NCBI GenBank assembly: GCA_013399305.1
Contig: VXAI01000021.1
Coordinates: forward strand, 1,928,199 to 1,992,198
Direction: 5' to 3'
Length of the DNA stretch: 64,000 bases
Source of the DNA: Rostratula benghalensis
Taxonomy: Eukaryota; Chordata; Aves; Charadriiformes; Rostratulidae
The stretch's first letter is position 1. The number at the start of each line of letters is the position of its first letter. Below the pieces are notes generated by a model that did no database searches, was not told where the DNA came from, and saw nothing but the letters and a program-made list of their open reading frames with translations. Positions 13,901 to 28,900 of the stretch are shown here, piece by piece. A program made the translations under genes and the position numbers.

Positions 13901-16900
13901 GCTCCTTCAATTGCTTCAAGAGTGTAAGTCTTGTGAGGAGTGGCTGAAGGAACTGGGGCAATTTAGTCTGGAGAGAAGGACGTTCAGGGCAGACCTTATT
14001 GCTCTCTACAAATGCCTGAAAGAAGGTTGTAGTGAGGTGTCAGTCAGTCTCTTCTCCCCAGTAACAAGCAATAGGACAAGAGGAAACAGCCTGAAGTTGC
14101 AACAGGGGAAGTTTTGATTGAGTATTAGGAAAAAAGTAGTCACTGAAAGGGTTATCAAGCACTGGAACAGGCTGCCCAGGGAAGGGGTTAAGTCACCATC
14201 CCTGAAGGTATTTAAAATCATGTGTAGACATGATGCTTAGGGACATGGTTTAGTGATGGACTTGGCAGTGGAATGTTTACAGCTGGACTTGATGATCTTA
14301 AGGGTCTTTTCCAACCTACATGATTCTACAGCTCTAAGAAAGAAACAGCTTTCTAGCAAAAGGATTTTCTTTGAAGCACCAAGAGTTCAGCTTCCCTGTT
14401 CAAAGCAATAGGCAAGGGAGTGCTTCGGGTCATCCCAACACCAGAGCAGAGCTCCTCCCCTGCCCACCCACACTCAATCCTCACTCAACACACTTGGCTC
14501 TCCCAGCCTTCCGCAGAGGTGTCACAGTGACATCCAGCTAACAAAGGCTCTTATATGGAACAGAAATGCATCCTCCTGCTGTTAAATGACATGAGAAATG
14601 GCTTTCCTACAAGAAACTGTCATTTAGGGATCAATGCGGCTCAAATGCTCCATTAGGACACACAAAAAGGATGTTCCATGCACAATGAAAAAAAGAAAGT
14701 ACCATATTTTGTATCACGTAAGGGCTGAGCATCCGAATTGGCCAGGACACCTGCCCAGAATAATAATTCCCCCTCCCACTGGCTCCACAAAGCACTGTGC
14801 CAATGGATGAGGCTCTTTAATGCAATAACTGGTTAAAGCAATCGCTGATGCTGGAAACATGCCAAAGCACAGTAGTGGAGCTGCTGCTCATAATGCATAA
14901 TTATTAGAGCACATGATAATTCAACATAATTTAGCAGAAATATGTGCATTGCTTTATCTGTAAAATACTGGAACTCACAAACCTGGTTCTCAACTGCCAT
15001 GCATCTAAAAGGCTGACTGACAAATACCATGAACAGAGACATTTTAACAGAAACAGGCAGCGATTAAAATATTTTTTTTTCTTTTACCTCCCCAAATTCC
15101 TCATAGATCTGTTCAATATAAGTCGTCCCTTTCCTTCCTGGTGAGACCTCTCCATGGATTTCTGACTGATCGCTCTCACTTTCATTTGTCTTCCGGCTGT
15201 TCTCGTGCGTTTCATTCTCTGACTCTTCTACGTTGTCTCTCTCGGACTTGTCCGAAAAAGCATCATTTTCCAAATGGTGGTGGTTCTCCAGGGCTGATTC
15301 ATTCAAACTGAAACACACAGTTCATTACTTGCTTCAATTTGATTTACAAAGCCAGATTACTTAGGGTCTTTTAGATAAGGTAAGAACACCCCCCAGGACT
15401 CAAAATAGGGTGTGCTGCCCAGGAGAGTGCAAGACACTGGTTTGCTGAATGGCAGGGTTTTCATCACAGCAATAGTGAGATATTTTCCACCAAAGTTTTC
15501 CCTCGAAACTGCACTTTGCAAAATCTGCCACAGAGCTGCTCTTACCCATCCTTACGCAGAATCGCCGCTGTCTCTGGATGGGAGCCCACATGCCAGAGAG
15601 ATACAGAGCACACACTAACAACTGTACAGTGCTGATTAGAGAACTGAAGTGTCATCTGGGAGAAATTTTTCCCTTTCCCTGACGTAAATCAGTGGATGAT
15701 AGCATATGGGAAAAATGTGGCATTATGGGATACATTTTCTTTTCAGTGCTACTGCTAGTTTATTTCAACAGATTGTGGTCCTAAGTCAGCCCTACACTAG
15801 AAAAGGCAAATTTAAAAATCAAGAGGCATGTATTCTCACACACACCACCCCCCTCCACCCCTACCCCCTCAAACTAACCTGGGGAATGTGTTTTCCCCAG
15901 ATTATGCTGTGTGGAAGAACTGAGATGAAAGCAATTATGTGAAAGAAGAACACCCAAATAATAAATGCATTCAAGGGAAAGTGTGGAAGTCGTAGCAAGC
16001 TTCATGCTTGCTGATCCAGGCTTTAAGAGAATGAGGAGAAAGCCAAAAACTCTATCTCAAGTAGACTATAGCATCTCCATTTGAAAAAGCAGATGCAGTT
16101 CATACGACAGATGGCAAACATAATTAGATGGGCCAGAGGTCAGATGTTGAAAAGTATTCACTAGATGCCTGTTTTTTCAAGTGATATTTAGCTTTGGCTT
16201 CAGTTTTCCCTATTCATACATGTCTTCACACACACATCGCTTCTTTCATGGCCTAGCTCAGCTCTCAGTGCTGACCTTCTCAGCTTGACCTTCCTTTGAA
16301 AAATGGACTCCAGCAGTAATAATTTGCTATTAGACATTACGTATCTTCATCATTCTAGTGCCAGTATGCTCATTATTTTTTTTTAAGCTAGCAACCACAG
16401 AGTCATGACTGATAACAAAATACATTGGAAGCATATAATATAGCATGTGTATGAGTTTAAGATAATAAAAGAGGAAAAAGGTGAGGAGAGAGCTGTCTAG
16501 AGAGATTATGCCATGATTCCTCAGCACAGATGCTTCCTGCAGGCTAGGTCCAGGAAGTTATTAGTTGCTGACCATTTAAATACCTAATTTATTTCTTAAT
16601 AATGTCTTTATGTCTTAGGCACCATCCATGGAGGTATTCAAAAGATAGGTTGATATAGTGCTTAGTGAATGGTTGACTGATGAGTTGTTATTTTTATCAG
16701 AGTTAGGTTGATGGTTGTACTGGATGATCTTAAAGGTCCCTTCTAACCTACACAATTCTATGATTAGTCAATGATCAGCTACAGATATGTTTGTCTGTGG
16801 TTGCTATGCTCCCTTACCTAGCAAAAGTTTTCTCCATGGGATAAAAATGGTTGAAAGAACAGTTCATTATAAGGATTATGATTAATGACTCAGAAGTAGC

Positions 16901-19900
16901 ACTTGTTTCTATTTCACATTTGTAACAAGAGCAAATGCTTTTTAGTGTCACTTGCTTCACATTTCGGAAATATCTGGTTTTAATGCAGCAGATTACTCTT
17001 ATCTTAGCTTCCTCCTCTCCCTCCCATTGTTTTTTAAGGATTTCAGATTTAGTCCAAGAGGGAATTAAATTCACATGAAATCCCACTCAACTGTGCACTG
17101 ATTACCCATCAGTCACAAACAAGGGAAGACCTAACACATCCAGAGCCAAGGAGCTGCTCTGGGGAACCAAAGGAGAACAGATGCTCCTCATTCTGAGGAA
17201 CAAATTTGAGATGTTGAAGTGAAGCCAGGCTCTTCTATTCCTCCAAAGAGAATCATCACTGAATCAATCACGTATGATATGCTAAAAACAAAAGCCACAC
17301 CAGGAGCTTGAACTAAAATCAATGTAAAGACTTCCCAGGGGCTTCCGGTAGGATTTGTACCAGGCTTTAAAAGCTGGGAGGGAATCACTATGCTGGAAGT
17401 CACACTGCATTTCCACCACAAACATGAACACCTTGGCACTTTTCACAGCTAATTTACTGTTTCAGCATATTGGAGCTGTCTTATACCAGCGCTTTATTCT
17501 CTAGGGGCATTCCTGGAAACTTCAGTCAGTGACCAGGACTCCTTTGGTTTGATACCACTCTTCTATACAAAGCAAAAAGAAAACCCTTTGGCTCTTGTCA
17601 GACAAGTAAACCAGCCAGATTCCTGGGATTGCTGGAGATAGGACATGGAAGTCACAAGAAATATAACATCATAATAAAAAGAAGAGTGCCTGGTGCCCTA
17701 AAGGCCTCTTGTCTAAAATCACAGATTCACACAGTTCTTTAGCCTTTAATTCACTTGCACAGTTCTCTCCCTCTCATTCTTATACGCTACTAAAGACACG
17801 GATTTTAAAATCACTGTGTAATCTTGACTTCTTTCCCAGCAGGAGGAGCAAAGCAGCCAGCAGACAGAGGTAACTTTGGCTCAATGAAAGATTTGCCTTT
17901 GCCAGCTCCCTTGGGTTTTGTTCTTCCTATAATATCCATCATCTCTCCTTTCTTTTTCTTTTCTTGACAGAGTAGCTTGGCTAATTTGAAGATAGAGTTA
18001 AATGTAATTAACTGGCCCCCTAACAACAGCATGCCAATTTAATTGGTCAGATTCCCTGTAGGGAAGGCATTTAATTAGAATGATTGAATCCCTGTGAGGA
18101 AGCCACTGTCAGTGGCAAACCAAAAACCCTTTGCTCGGCACTTGCACAGTTTTGTTTTTGCATTCTCCCTTGTTTAAATGTTCTTTATTCCCCTAGGGAA
18201 GGCAGCAAGTTGTCCCTCTGTCCCACAGCAATCACACTCCCCTAGGCTTTAAGCATTGGGGAAAGTCTGGGTACACATTAAAACCAGTGGTAGGAGTCAG
18301 AAAGGAAAGTGTATTGTCCAGACAACCAGACGCTGAACACCCAGCTTGAACTAGACTCAGCTAAAACCTGAGCCTGTCAGAAAAATCTGGTCCCAATTGT
18401 GGGTAGTCTGTCCTGCTGGAAACTCTGCCACGTGTGCTACTGCTGAATACATAATTCAAGAGGGCTTTTAATGCTGAACAACTAAGAAGTGAAACAGAAG
18501 CATCATTTAAGCATCCTGCTTTGAAGAAATACTTTAATACAGTTTAAACTCTATCTTCTGCACTGCAGAAGCCATGGGTTTGCCTGAATGTTCTCAGTGC
18601 CACAGGCTGCATTTTGATACTGGTTTTCTGTACACATATCCATCAGCTGAAAGACAAGTCCACTGCATTCCTGCCTTCGTTATCACAGCAATCAGTCTTA
18701 CAAGACTCTCCCTTAGGCAGAAAGAAATTAGAAAAGTAAAGTATTATGGAAGAAGCCCAAGAACAATAGAAGTATTTGCACAAGTACTAGGGCACATGCC
18801 CTGGTAACACATCAGACTTCCTTCTCCCATTGCTCTTCAGTAAAGCTCTTCTTCAAACTAGCTAAAAACCCGAACTGCAGAACACGTGCTGGGAATACAA
18901 AAGCCTTTCAAAGAAAAGGGCAGATGAAAATGTTGTCCCTTTGGTCCTGTGTCCCCAGAGATACCTCAACACTCTGAAAAGGACTTGGATTCCTGCCGCT
19001 GTTATAACAGAGCCTAAGAAAACCACTTAAAGGTGAGGTCCCACTATGCAAGGGAACATCTTTGCAGACTGCAAGAACTGCTGCCCTTAAAACTGTGTAA
19101 GCAGTGGTGCATTGCTGTGAGCCCTAAGAGTCAAATTCATATCAACAGAACTAGAAATAGACATTACACCTCCCAGTAACCATTCCAAGGGCCAAGTGTC
19201 CATACGAGAGGGATTTTTGAAGCTGCCTATTTAGCTACAAGCAACAGATAAGGCCTGGGGGTTTTTAATGCTTACAGAGCTTTGATGTGAGTTATTTCAA
19301 AATGCTGCAGTAATACTAGGAATGTGAATAGAAAGAAGGCTGTGGGGAGTTTTTTCCCTTATGTAAAAAATTATCTGATGCATCAAGGAAGAAATTGGAA
19401 ACCACTCAAAACCCCTGTAGAGAGAGAAAGTAATTATAAAGCTAAGGATGCAGTGCGTTCACTCTGCTGACTATGACACAGTATTATTAGAAAAGAGAGC
19501 ACATTATTAAAAAAACAGACCAGACTCTGAGCCATATGTGCTAGCTGACAGACAGACATTGTTAGCGATTGTGTCTGTGCAACCACAGGTCTGCTCCAGT
19601 AGCTAGATCCTGCAGTCTTCACTCAGGCAAGCCATTTTTCATGCCAGCATCTCCAGACAGCATTTTGGCTCAAGCAAGGCACAGAAGAAAATTGTTTATG
19701 AACACATGAACACAGCTGAGGTTCTCCCCTGGTCTGTGTGCTCAAGCATTAGTTGACAACAAATCTCGTATAACCCAAACCTATATATTTGTGTTAGATG
19801 CAGCAGAAGAACATACAGGCTGTTTTTTAAACATGGTACCTTAGTGGACTCTGGATAGATTATACTAAAGTTAAGAGAGTGACCAAGTGTTAGCTATCCA

Positions 19901-22900
19901 ACACCTCTCTGTGCATTAAGAAGTGATAGCCTCATCTTACTGGAAGAACTCCTGGTCTGAGATAGTGCTTGTGTGCAAGAGGTGGTTGAGTCCCGCATGC
20001 GCAGAGTCGCTCGAGCCGTTCATTTCTCCATCCTTTCCCTGCTTGGAGGCACTGAGCCGGAAGAGGCTGGAGCAACGCAGGGCAAGTTCCAGAGCATCCA
20101 GCCAGCATCGGCCTGTGAAAACAAAAAGAATTATTTAAGCACAGGAGAATAAGTAAGACAATTCATGCATTGCTTCTGAAAAGCTTCTAGCCTGGGAGTA
20201 AAGCTCACTGTAATTCAGGAACTCACTGTGCACAATAGTCTATTTTTCATATATATAATTCCCAAGGTAACTTGCCAGAAATTGTGTCTTAGTGGCTGCC
20301 CGAGTGAGATATCTGCATGGGTAATACAGCTCACCTCAAACAGGAAGCTCATCTCAACTCCCCCTTCTCTCTTCCTCTGATCTCTCCCCCAACATGTTCC
20401 CATGCACTTTTGCCCCTTTCTGATTTTGTCTGAGATGCAGGAAATGTGTACAGGTACGGTGCCTTCAAACCACTGAGCAGCTCATGTCTGCAAGTTATAC
20501 ACCCCAAAAGCCTGTTCAGTATTTGGCATCCCTACCACACAGACTACCAAATGGCACCGTGCTGCGCAGGAGAGGCCTCCTCTTGGCGTGGGATCACTGA
20601 AATACAAACCATCTCGGAGGGTTCCCCGCAGGGTGTGGAGCTGCAATAACAAGCACTCTGAAAAAAGAGCAAGAACGATCGATACTTGCCAGAGTGATTA
20701 AGACTAGAAGGAGTTGCTTGTCAGGCTGTTTATTTTTCCTCTTTCTCTGTATGTTTTTCCATTTTCCCTGCCCAGTCCATCAGATAATCCAGGTGGAGCA
20801 TCAGTTTCTCCTATCTTGTCACAAAAAATCTTTACTTAAAGGGTCTACTTCTGAATACCAGAAACTGAAAGCATGGCAGAGAGAGAAGACAAACTGCACT
20901 TCCTACAGACAGCCTCACTGAATTTTCTTAAGGCCTGCCTAGGTCCCACTGGCAGGCAGCAAATGAAAAGCTCGGGAATCCAAACGGAGCCCTGGCTCCT
21001 TTTGCAATGATCCATACAAGTCTACAAAGCTCTCTGTTAGAGTTAAAGCCAAATCACTACCCTGGAAACACTATATTCTTGGAAGCACCTGAAAATAGCC
21101 TGCTTCTGTAGTGCAGCCATTAATGAGGCCAGGACTCCTGCAAATTGGCTGAACATCCAAGAATTGAGGTATCAAGGGAGTTATCCTCTAATTTCAAGCA
21201 TGTAAAACAGAGCTCTTCATTACGCTCCTCAGAATATATCTTGCAATAATTAGACATGTGCTTGAGAGGCAATGAAGAAAACAAAAGGATTTTCCTGTAG
21301 CAATGGCAAGTGCTACAAAGAGGTTTTCCCTGGAACCATTTGGGAAATATGTCTGTTACATTCAATCCTAACATGCACTTAGCATCAAGCATATGCATAA
21401 ATCTCACTGCGATGCTGCTGTTCTCTGGAGCAGAATTCCCATCAATTTCCATATGACTGATTTGGCTCTATGAGAAGATCAATGAATTTAAAAAAACCCA
21501 GATCATGTGTATATAAAAAAGTTTATAAATCTGAGTAGCTTTCAGTGCTTGTTTTGATACAAAACTGCAACCACTAAAAGAGAGGAAAAAAACCCAAACA
21601 TCGAAGAATTGTACTTGAACACTGAGCCACAAACACAGAAGAACCCAGTCATTTATTCTAATATCATCCCATAAATTCTTTCAGCATCAGCTTATGATTT
21701 AGTAATAAAATCACACATAATGGTTAATAAAAGATTAAGAAGGTTGAAGGCTGTTGGAATTGATTTCACACTATTTTGTATTTAACAAATATTCTTGCAT
21801 TAAGGCTTTACACGCAGAGATTTATTCCCTTCTTGCCATGTGGAGGATTTGCATGGATAACCCATTACAGATAATGGCTGTGCTGAGCAAAATCCCTCCT
21901 ACATATCCCCTCTCCTCAAACCCATCAAGACGAAAACCTGTTTCAGGCTATTCCATACAAAGAAGCACACTCCTGCTTAGGCTCACCTCTTTTGACTTTC
22001 CTCTGTCTTTACCTTTGCTTTTCTTTCCCAGTTCTGCAGAGTGAGGACTGCATGATTCGACATTTGAAAATGCTGCATATGTCAAGATATTTTTATATTC
22101 AAGGGTCTTGTAATATCAAATCATGTGCTTTGATAGGTAGCTTGATTTGCAGCAGCATGAGCACTTTGGAGCAGTAATGGAGGTCAGCTCCTCAGCTTCC
22201 CACAGCACACACATGAAGACATTTTCTTATGACAGTTATGGCAATGCAATGGCTCTGTCTACGCTTTCTAACAAGGGTGGTAATGGTGATCCCGAAATCT
22301 CCCTCAGCTATCTCCCCTACCATGCCCCTGCAGCCCACCCCTCCCTGGGGCTGTAGGCATAGCAGGCCACCCTGGCTGTGACCCCACAGGAGCTCTCTTA
22401 TCCCTCCACCACCAGAGGTGTTTACTGGCACTAACATGAGCTTGCAGGCTTGGTCAAGCCTTTGGGGTCCACCACATTACCAGAAGAAATTTCTACATAA
22501 CATACCTAGGAATTTTATATCTTTAGATAACACCCTGGAAGGGGTTATGAGTAACGTGAATCTTTTCTGAAACCCTATTCAAGGAGCCTAAATGTAAATA
22601 AATAAATAAATTTAAAATATAATTTTAATATTCCAAGGCAGAGACACAAAGCTTTAGAGGACCTTGCTGTGCATTAGTAGTCAGCATTATTTGTGCCCTG
22701 CAGAACATGAAAACGGCATCAGTGTATGCCCTTGTTTTCATTTCTAAGAGAAATTGAATTCAAGGGATGCACAACTAAGAAATGGCCTTCAGCCATTAGG
22801 TGGTGCTGTGAATCCAAACAAATAAATGCCACAAAACCACATGAAAGACATGGGATTTCCTCTGCAAATGAAAAGGTTACGTTCTCTGCAAGTCAACAGT

Positions 22901-25900
22901 GTGCTAATTGCAGCATAACACCGTAAAAATATACCCTCTCAATTTGAGGGACTTCACACAAGATAAACCTGTTTCCTTGCTAAAGGCCTACATTATTTTT
23001 TTTTACATTTGAGTGATCTTGCTATTGAGTAATATTCTTCCTTACTGTGAAAATGATAGAAAAATGTTAGCATTTGGATTACTTAATTGCTTATCTGACA
23101 AGTCTACTCACTCCCTCAGAAACTGCAGAAAGGGAAAAAATATGCGGTCACATAATTAAAGGCTGTCATCTATAGTCATGGTAGTCTGCATGAAGGATAC
23201 CTAAATTCTCACATTTTCTACTTTTGACTCGTCGGGGTTTTGTATGCAAGGCAGTTAGATCAGAGAAGGATGCAAAATGTATTTCCCTCAGAGAAGAATG
23301 GCAGCTCAGTATGATACATATAAAGGAAGCAAAAAAAGAGCTGTGAAGGAGTTAGAATGGTATTTTTTTAGAAGATCTGAGGTTCTTAAAGCTGCAATGT
23401 GAAACACTGCAATCAATTATCAGTTATAATTTTCCACAAACTGTGGCTTAAAACATGCATATGTTTAAATTTTGAAGGAAAACTCAAGAACATATTGTCA
23501 GCCTATGGCAAAATCTCCCCAGAGGCTTTTAAGCTTTTTTTATATCAAATGATATATTACTCTATCCACTGCTATGATTACTTTTGGACAACTTTTGCAG
23601 AGATGTTGTCTCAAAGACACCTACATTACCTCCTTTTGCTTGGGAGCTGTGAACTAAGTATTCCTTTCCAAATGTTAGTGGTGAGCTTTACCCTTTCTTT
23701 GCTGTATTTTGTATTTTGTCACTGACTTCCACAGGGCAGCCCACAGAGTAAGTTCTGGCTCTTACCTGGGCGGTGGAGGTGGAAGAATGAAAGAGGGAGA
23801 GTATAATAGTCCATCTACACATAACACTCCCATAGATCTCACAAGCTATATAGAAGGGATTATAAAACTCAGCAGCAAAAATCTTTCATCCAAGCTAACA
23901 GAGTTCTCAGCAAAGATAATACCAGGGAGAAATGACAGCCCACACAGAGAAGATCCCCAACTCTGATGTGCAGTCAAGCCAGCTCAATCACTCATACTGG
24001 CAGCTGGCACAAGGAGGACATTTCACATCATGCATCTTTTGGCACCTGAACTGGTCAGGTGGGTGGGTTGCCCAGCCACCTTTGTTCCCCTCCAGGAATG
24101 ACAGGGAAAGAGTGAGACTCTTTGACAAAGCTGTTCCTAAAGCACGCAAAAATGGATGTGCTATCACTAGCTTGGGTTCCTGCTCTCTTTCGTAGCAGCC
24201 TCTCTCCTTCCACTGATCACTGGTTTCATTATCCATTCCCCACATCACTTTAGCAAATGGTGATCACAGCTTTGGCGTGTGACAGATGTTGCAGGAAAGT
24301 GGGATGTCAGAGGAACCCATCTGCACATCACTCAGCTGTGCTCATTGCAAAAAACAAAACAAAACAAATCAAAACAACAAAAAGAGGTGTCTCCCCTAAG
24401 TAGGCCTGTAGTCCTTTTCCTCTGTTACATGTGTTTACAGTAAAATGACAGGAATCATCAGTAACAATTTGAAAAAGGAAACTCTTTGAAAACTCAGTTA
24501 AACACAGCTGGGTTTCAAAGTTCCTTCCTTCTTGAAAGGTTTGGGAAAAATATGCCAATAAAGGCCGAGTGTTGCCTTGACTTCACAGAAACAAAGCCAA
24601 ACATGCATCCCACATATGTTTCAAAGCCCTCTCCAGGCCTTTTGGTTCAACAGTCTGGAAAAGCACCTTATGGTCCTTTGAGATGACTCCTGCAGTAGAG
24701 CTGTGCAAATGGGAATCACTACGGCTCCTTGCAGGATGCTTCCCGGGTCCACAGGGCATTGCTGGCACCATGCGGAAACCTGGAGGCTGAACAGGAGCAG
24801 CCATGCACTCACACCAACACTTTTTTTCACAGACAAAAAGCAAGTACTAAAACCAAGCAAAAAAAATAACATTTCTTCTTCCCCTTGGACAAAAGAAAAC
24901 AAATCCAGAATAACTGAAGGTTGCTGCTTCTGCTAATCTAGGCTTAGTTCAAGGAGTAACTTGAGTCTGTCCTACTCTTTGAACAGATCTAAAATAGCAA
25001 CAATATCACACAGAGAAAAAAGGCAATATTAAAACCACTCAGTTATCCAGACTTGAAATTCTTTACAGTTACCATCAGTCACTTAGAAGAACTCATAATT
25101 TGACCTCCCAAGTCTATATGCCACATTTGCTAACAGCTGATCACAGCAGAGAAAGCCAGTGTTCTCTCAGCACTCAGCAATAATGAAAATCTGCTCAAGA
25201 TGGAATCAACATCATTGCACACTGAAATCTCAGTCTGGGAGTGTACTTTTTTCCCATTGCATTCCTCTAGCTACAGAACAGCTGGGATGAATCCCTTGCC
25301 AACTAAGACTTCAAAAGCTTCACACCTAGTAACCATACATTCCCTCAGAAAGGCATCACTAAGGGAGTATTATTCTTCTTGAATTATTGAAGTCATCAAG
25401 CTTTTGGCCTCATGCCTCACAGTTACATGATCGATGCCTTTAAAAATCAGCCTGAAATAGACTGTCACCTGGAACTGATGAATTCTTGCTCAAGTGCACA
25501 CAAATCATGAAGGATGAGGAAGAGGCTGATTTGCTTCAGTCAGTGAACATTAAGGTCATTGTATTCAGCTGACTGCTTGCTTTGCTGTACCACTTGGGTG
25601 CCTGTGTGTCTGATTTCTTACACTTTGGCTGTCGAGATGCAAGGATGCCATCTCACAGTCAGCTGCAGGTGCAATTTATGCACGAGCTAAATGAAGTTTG
25701 TTTGCAAATGCCTGGATTTTAAACTGCTGTGGAAGGTCTAAGGAATATGAAGGGCAGACATATAGCTAAGAAGGTAACTTTTATTTTTTGCAGTACTGCA
25801 AGGATCCGGTGATATATTTCATTGTGAACGTGGTTTCAAATTGCTATCTTCCTCCTGGTTCACTGCTTCTGTGTGTGACCCTTATTTCAATGATCTAATT

Positions 25901-28900
25901 TCCTCCCCAGATCAGAGCATCAATTTTGGAGGAAGCTAGATGCCTAGTGAAGAAATAATAACACTGTAAGCCAGACCATCAGGATTTCCACACAACTCCA
26001 TCCACATCAGGAAATGGAGACTCTCCAAAGCATGCCTGAAGGAGAGGACAGATTTAAGAAACAAAATTTAAGTGTGGTGTACAGTTCTAACATTAGGATT
26101 TTAACCCTTGGTAATCTGCCACTTTTAATTCCTCTACTAAGCCCTTTGGTGGCAATGCCCATGACAAGGTAGAGGTCTGCCATGTGAGATTTAAGCACGT
26201 GACTCAAAATGCTTAGAAGGTCTGGGCACCAGTTCAAAGATCTCAGAGACAGCCCCAGAACAGTCCAGGCAGGAAGCCTGGGACAGGTTTAAACTACTAG
26301 TTTTAACACACTCATCAGCATAAATCTGGAATTCATACACAGTCACCAGTTTGGAAAAAACAATTTTCTTTTCTGAAACTGGTAAGAATGAAAGACCCTG
26401 TGTTTATACAGGTTGAGCCCTGTAGGCTGATATGACCTTCCAGATGTCTTTAAAACACATCACAAAGCAAGCTGCTGCTGCTTTCTGTGAATGTGAAATT
26501 TAGTGCAGCTTGGCGGTGGTTCTGCAGGCTATCCAGAAGTCAGGACCTTAAATCCTACCAACAGTCTGTCACAGATGGTACAGCAGAGGGGAAAAAAGGG
26601 ATTCTGAAATGCTGAGAGAAAAAGTAGGCTATGTAGCTGCTGATCATGATATAGTTTCCTGGATAGCAGAACTTTACATCTAACATATGTTGCAATTCAA
26701 TATTCCTCAACAAGTCAGAGGGCCTCCATGAATTACTGTTAAATTTGCCAAATGTTCTATAGATCATTTCCACTATGAACATGGGAGACTGCATTAAGAA
26801 GAACATGGTCAGGACGCCTCCTCAGAGATTCCGTAGATTCACACAATATTGCATCTACGGGGAGACGTGAACATACTACAAATACATACTCACATTATGC
26901 AAGAGAACAGATTCCACCCACCCCATTTCTGTCAGCTGGTTTAGCTCATTATACCTAAATCTCCTCTTTCTCATGACCACAACTGCACCCTCTGTGTTTG
27001 GCCAGTGTGTTAAAGAAATGAAACCAACTCAGGTACACCCTCTTGAAGGTGCCTCTTTACAACAGGTAAAGCTACATAACAATCTACAACCATTTCACCA
27101 GTGTCTTCTGGGCTTAAAATCAAATTGTATTAATTGCAAACTATAAGCCTTAATTTGCTGTAGTTTTCACAGATTTCTCTAAATGTAACAGTTTCTATTC
27201 CTTGTGTCCTTGTCCTTGTGTTTTACACCACCTACTGATGTTAACACCATTTCCAAGTCACTCATCTCCAAGTGTGACACCCATGTGTCTGGCCATTTGT
27301 CAGCACGTCTGTACCACTCAATGGAGTGGATACCCCCACACAGCCTCCGTGAAGCAGGGAGGGGCTGTAACTAACAAACCAAAGCACACAGCACAGTCAC
27401 CACACCAGGCCAGATCATATGTGTGGGAAGGATGCTAGCCTAAGTGGACAAGTTGCTCTTTCTTCTTGTCTGCGGATTCTCGTCCTTCCCTTCCTGCACA
27501 AGGTACAGCCACCTCTCACAGCTCACTGACCTCACCTGTGAAGCCAAATATTCTCATTCAGCTGAAAATAACTGCGTTTTTTCATGCAAGTGTTTCTGAT
27601 GTGATACTGTTTTGTTGGTTTGGGGGTTTTTTTGTGAGGTCTGCTGCTAAATGGACAGATCCCAAAGTTTCATTTCATGTCGGCTGTTGCAGCATAATGT
27701 AGGTGCTCCAAACCGGTGCAGGTGGCTCTAGGGCATTGCTAGTGCTGTTCAAGAGCATGATTTCATTTATTATTTCATGCTTAACCAAAGACCCTAATTA
27801 TGTTCTACGTACACATTCATTACACTTGATTGAGAGATATCAGTTCCTCCTCCTTCTCCTGATCATATTAGCTTTCCATCTAACCTTAAGATCCTGCTGT
27901 AGGGAAGCAGCAAACTAAAGTAAAATTATACCAAATCCTAAAGTAATTCTACTTTGATCATGCTTCCCAAGAATCTTGGCCAGTATCTTGGCTTGAAAAA
28001 TACGTTCCAGTAACTCACTATTTTAAGCTCCTATGATACCAGTGACATGTAATAATTCACTGGGAAAGCTTCCCACAGGCATTTAAATATTGAAAATTCT
28101 CATGTCCCGTATATGGTCCCTTTTGTGCTTTTTCAGGCCTGTGGTGTATGACCCAGACAGAGAGATGATAGCTAGAGATGTCTTACCTCTGATGATCCCT
28201 TGGGAGCTCTTGCTACCTTGATATCCTTTATGGGTAAAGTTAGAACAAATCTAAAGCCATGCTTCCTATCCATTCCTACCCTGGCCTATGGCAGTTATTG
28301 TAAAAAAAAGAGAAAAGACGTTCAGCCACAAGTCTCTTTGCCAGCCTGGCTTTAAGGTTTAATCATTAGTTTTCCACCAGAATGAAAGTCTTCATTTAGA
28401 AGAGAACTGAAATGCCAGGAAAAAAAGGTACTTTACGAGACAGCAATTTGTCTTAAACACATGCAATGACCACATTGGTCCCTTTGCGCATTTTCTAATT
28501 AAGTTGATGGAAAGACGAATTACATGGATCTCCAAGGAAAAACTAATTTAGAAAATCTGGATTGACGGACAGCTGTTGAAGCTATTTGGTTGCCTAAGAG
28601 GTCTGTGGGACTGTTCCATATACCTATTGTGCAGGCTGTCTGTATAACCAGGGTTTGAAGTGCCTGTAGCAGCTTTACCCCAACAACACTGTTTTTTCCC
28701 AAGGTATTATTGTATCGAACTATCTCTTTTTAGACAGGTAATACTTGGAGCCAGGTTGGAATCCTGTATTCCTTTACACAATAACATGTACTGTTCCATA
28801 AGCTACAAAAGCATAATATACAAAGAAACAAATGTGCTTCTATGACTCTAAACAAATTCCATCTATTTTCATATTATTTCACTACATTGGCATCTGCAAG

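Larger units (their letters stand above)
10677..15087 (-). other. OSBPL5 intron 8
   Basis: A 4.4-kb intron. It carries a divergent CR1 pair at 13521..14336. The rest shows no gene. An AT-rich stretch with homeodomain/POU-like words lies around 14880..14960. Confidence 0.85.
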
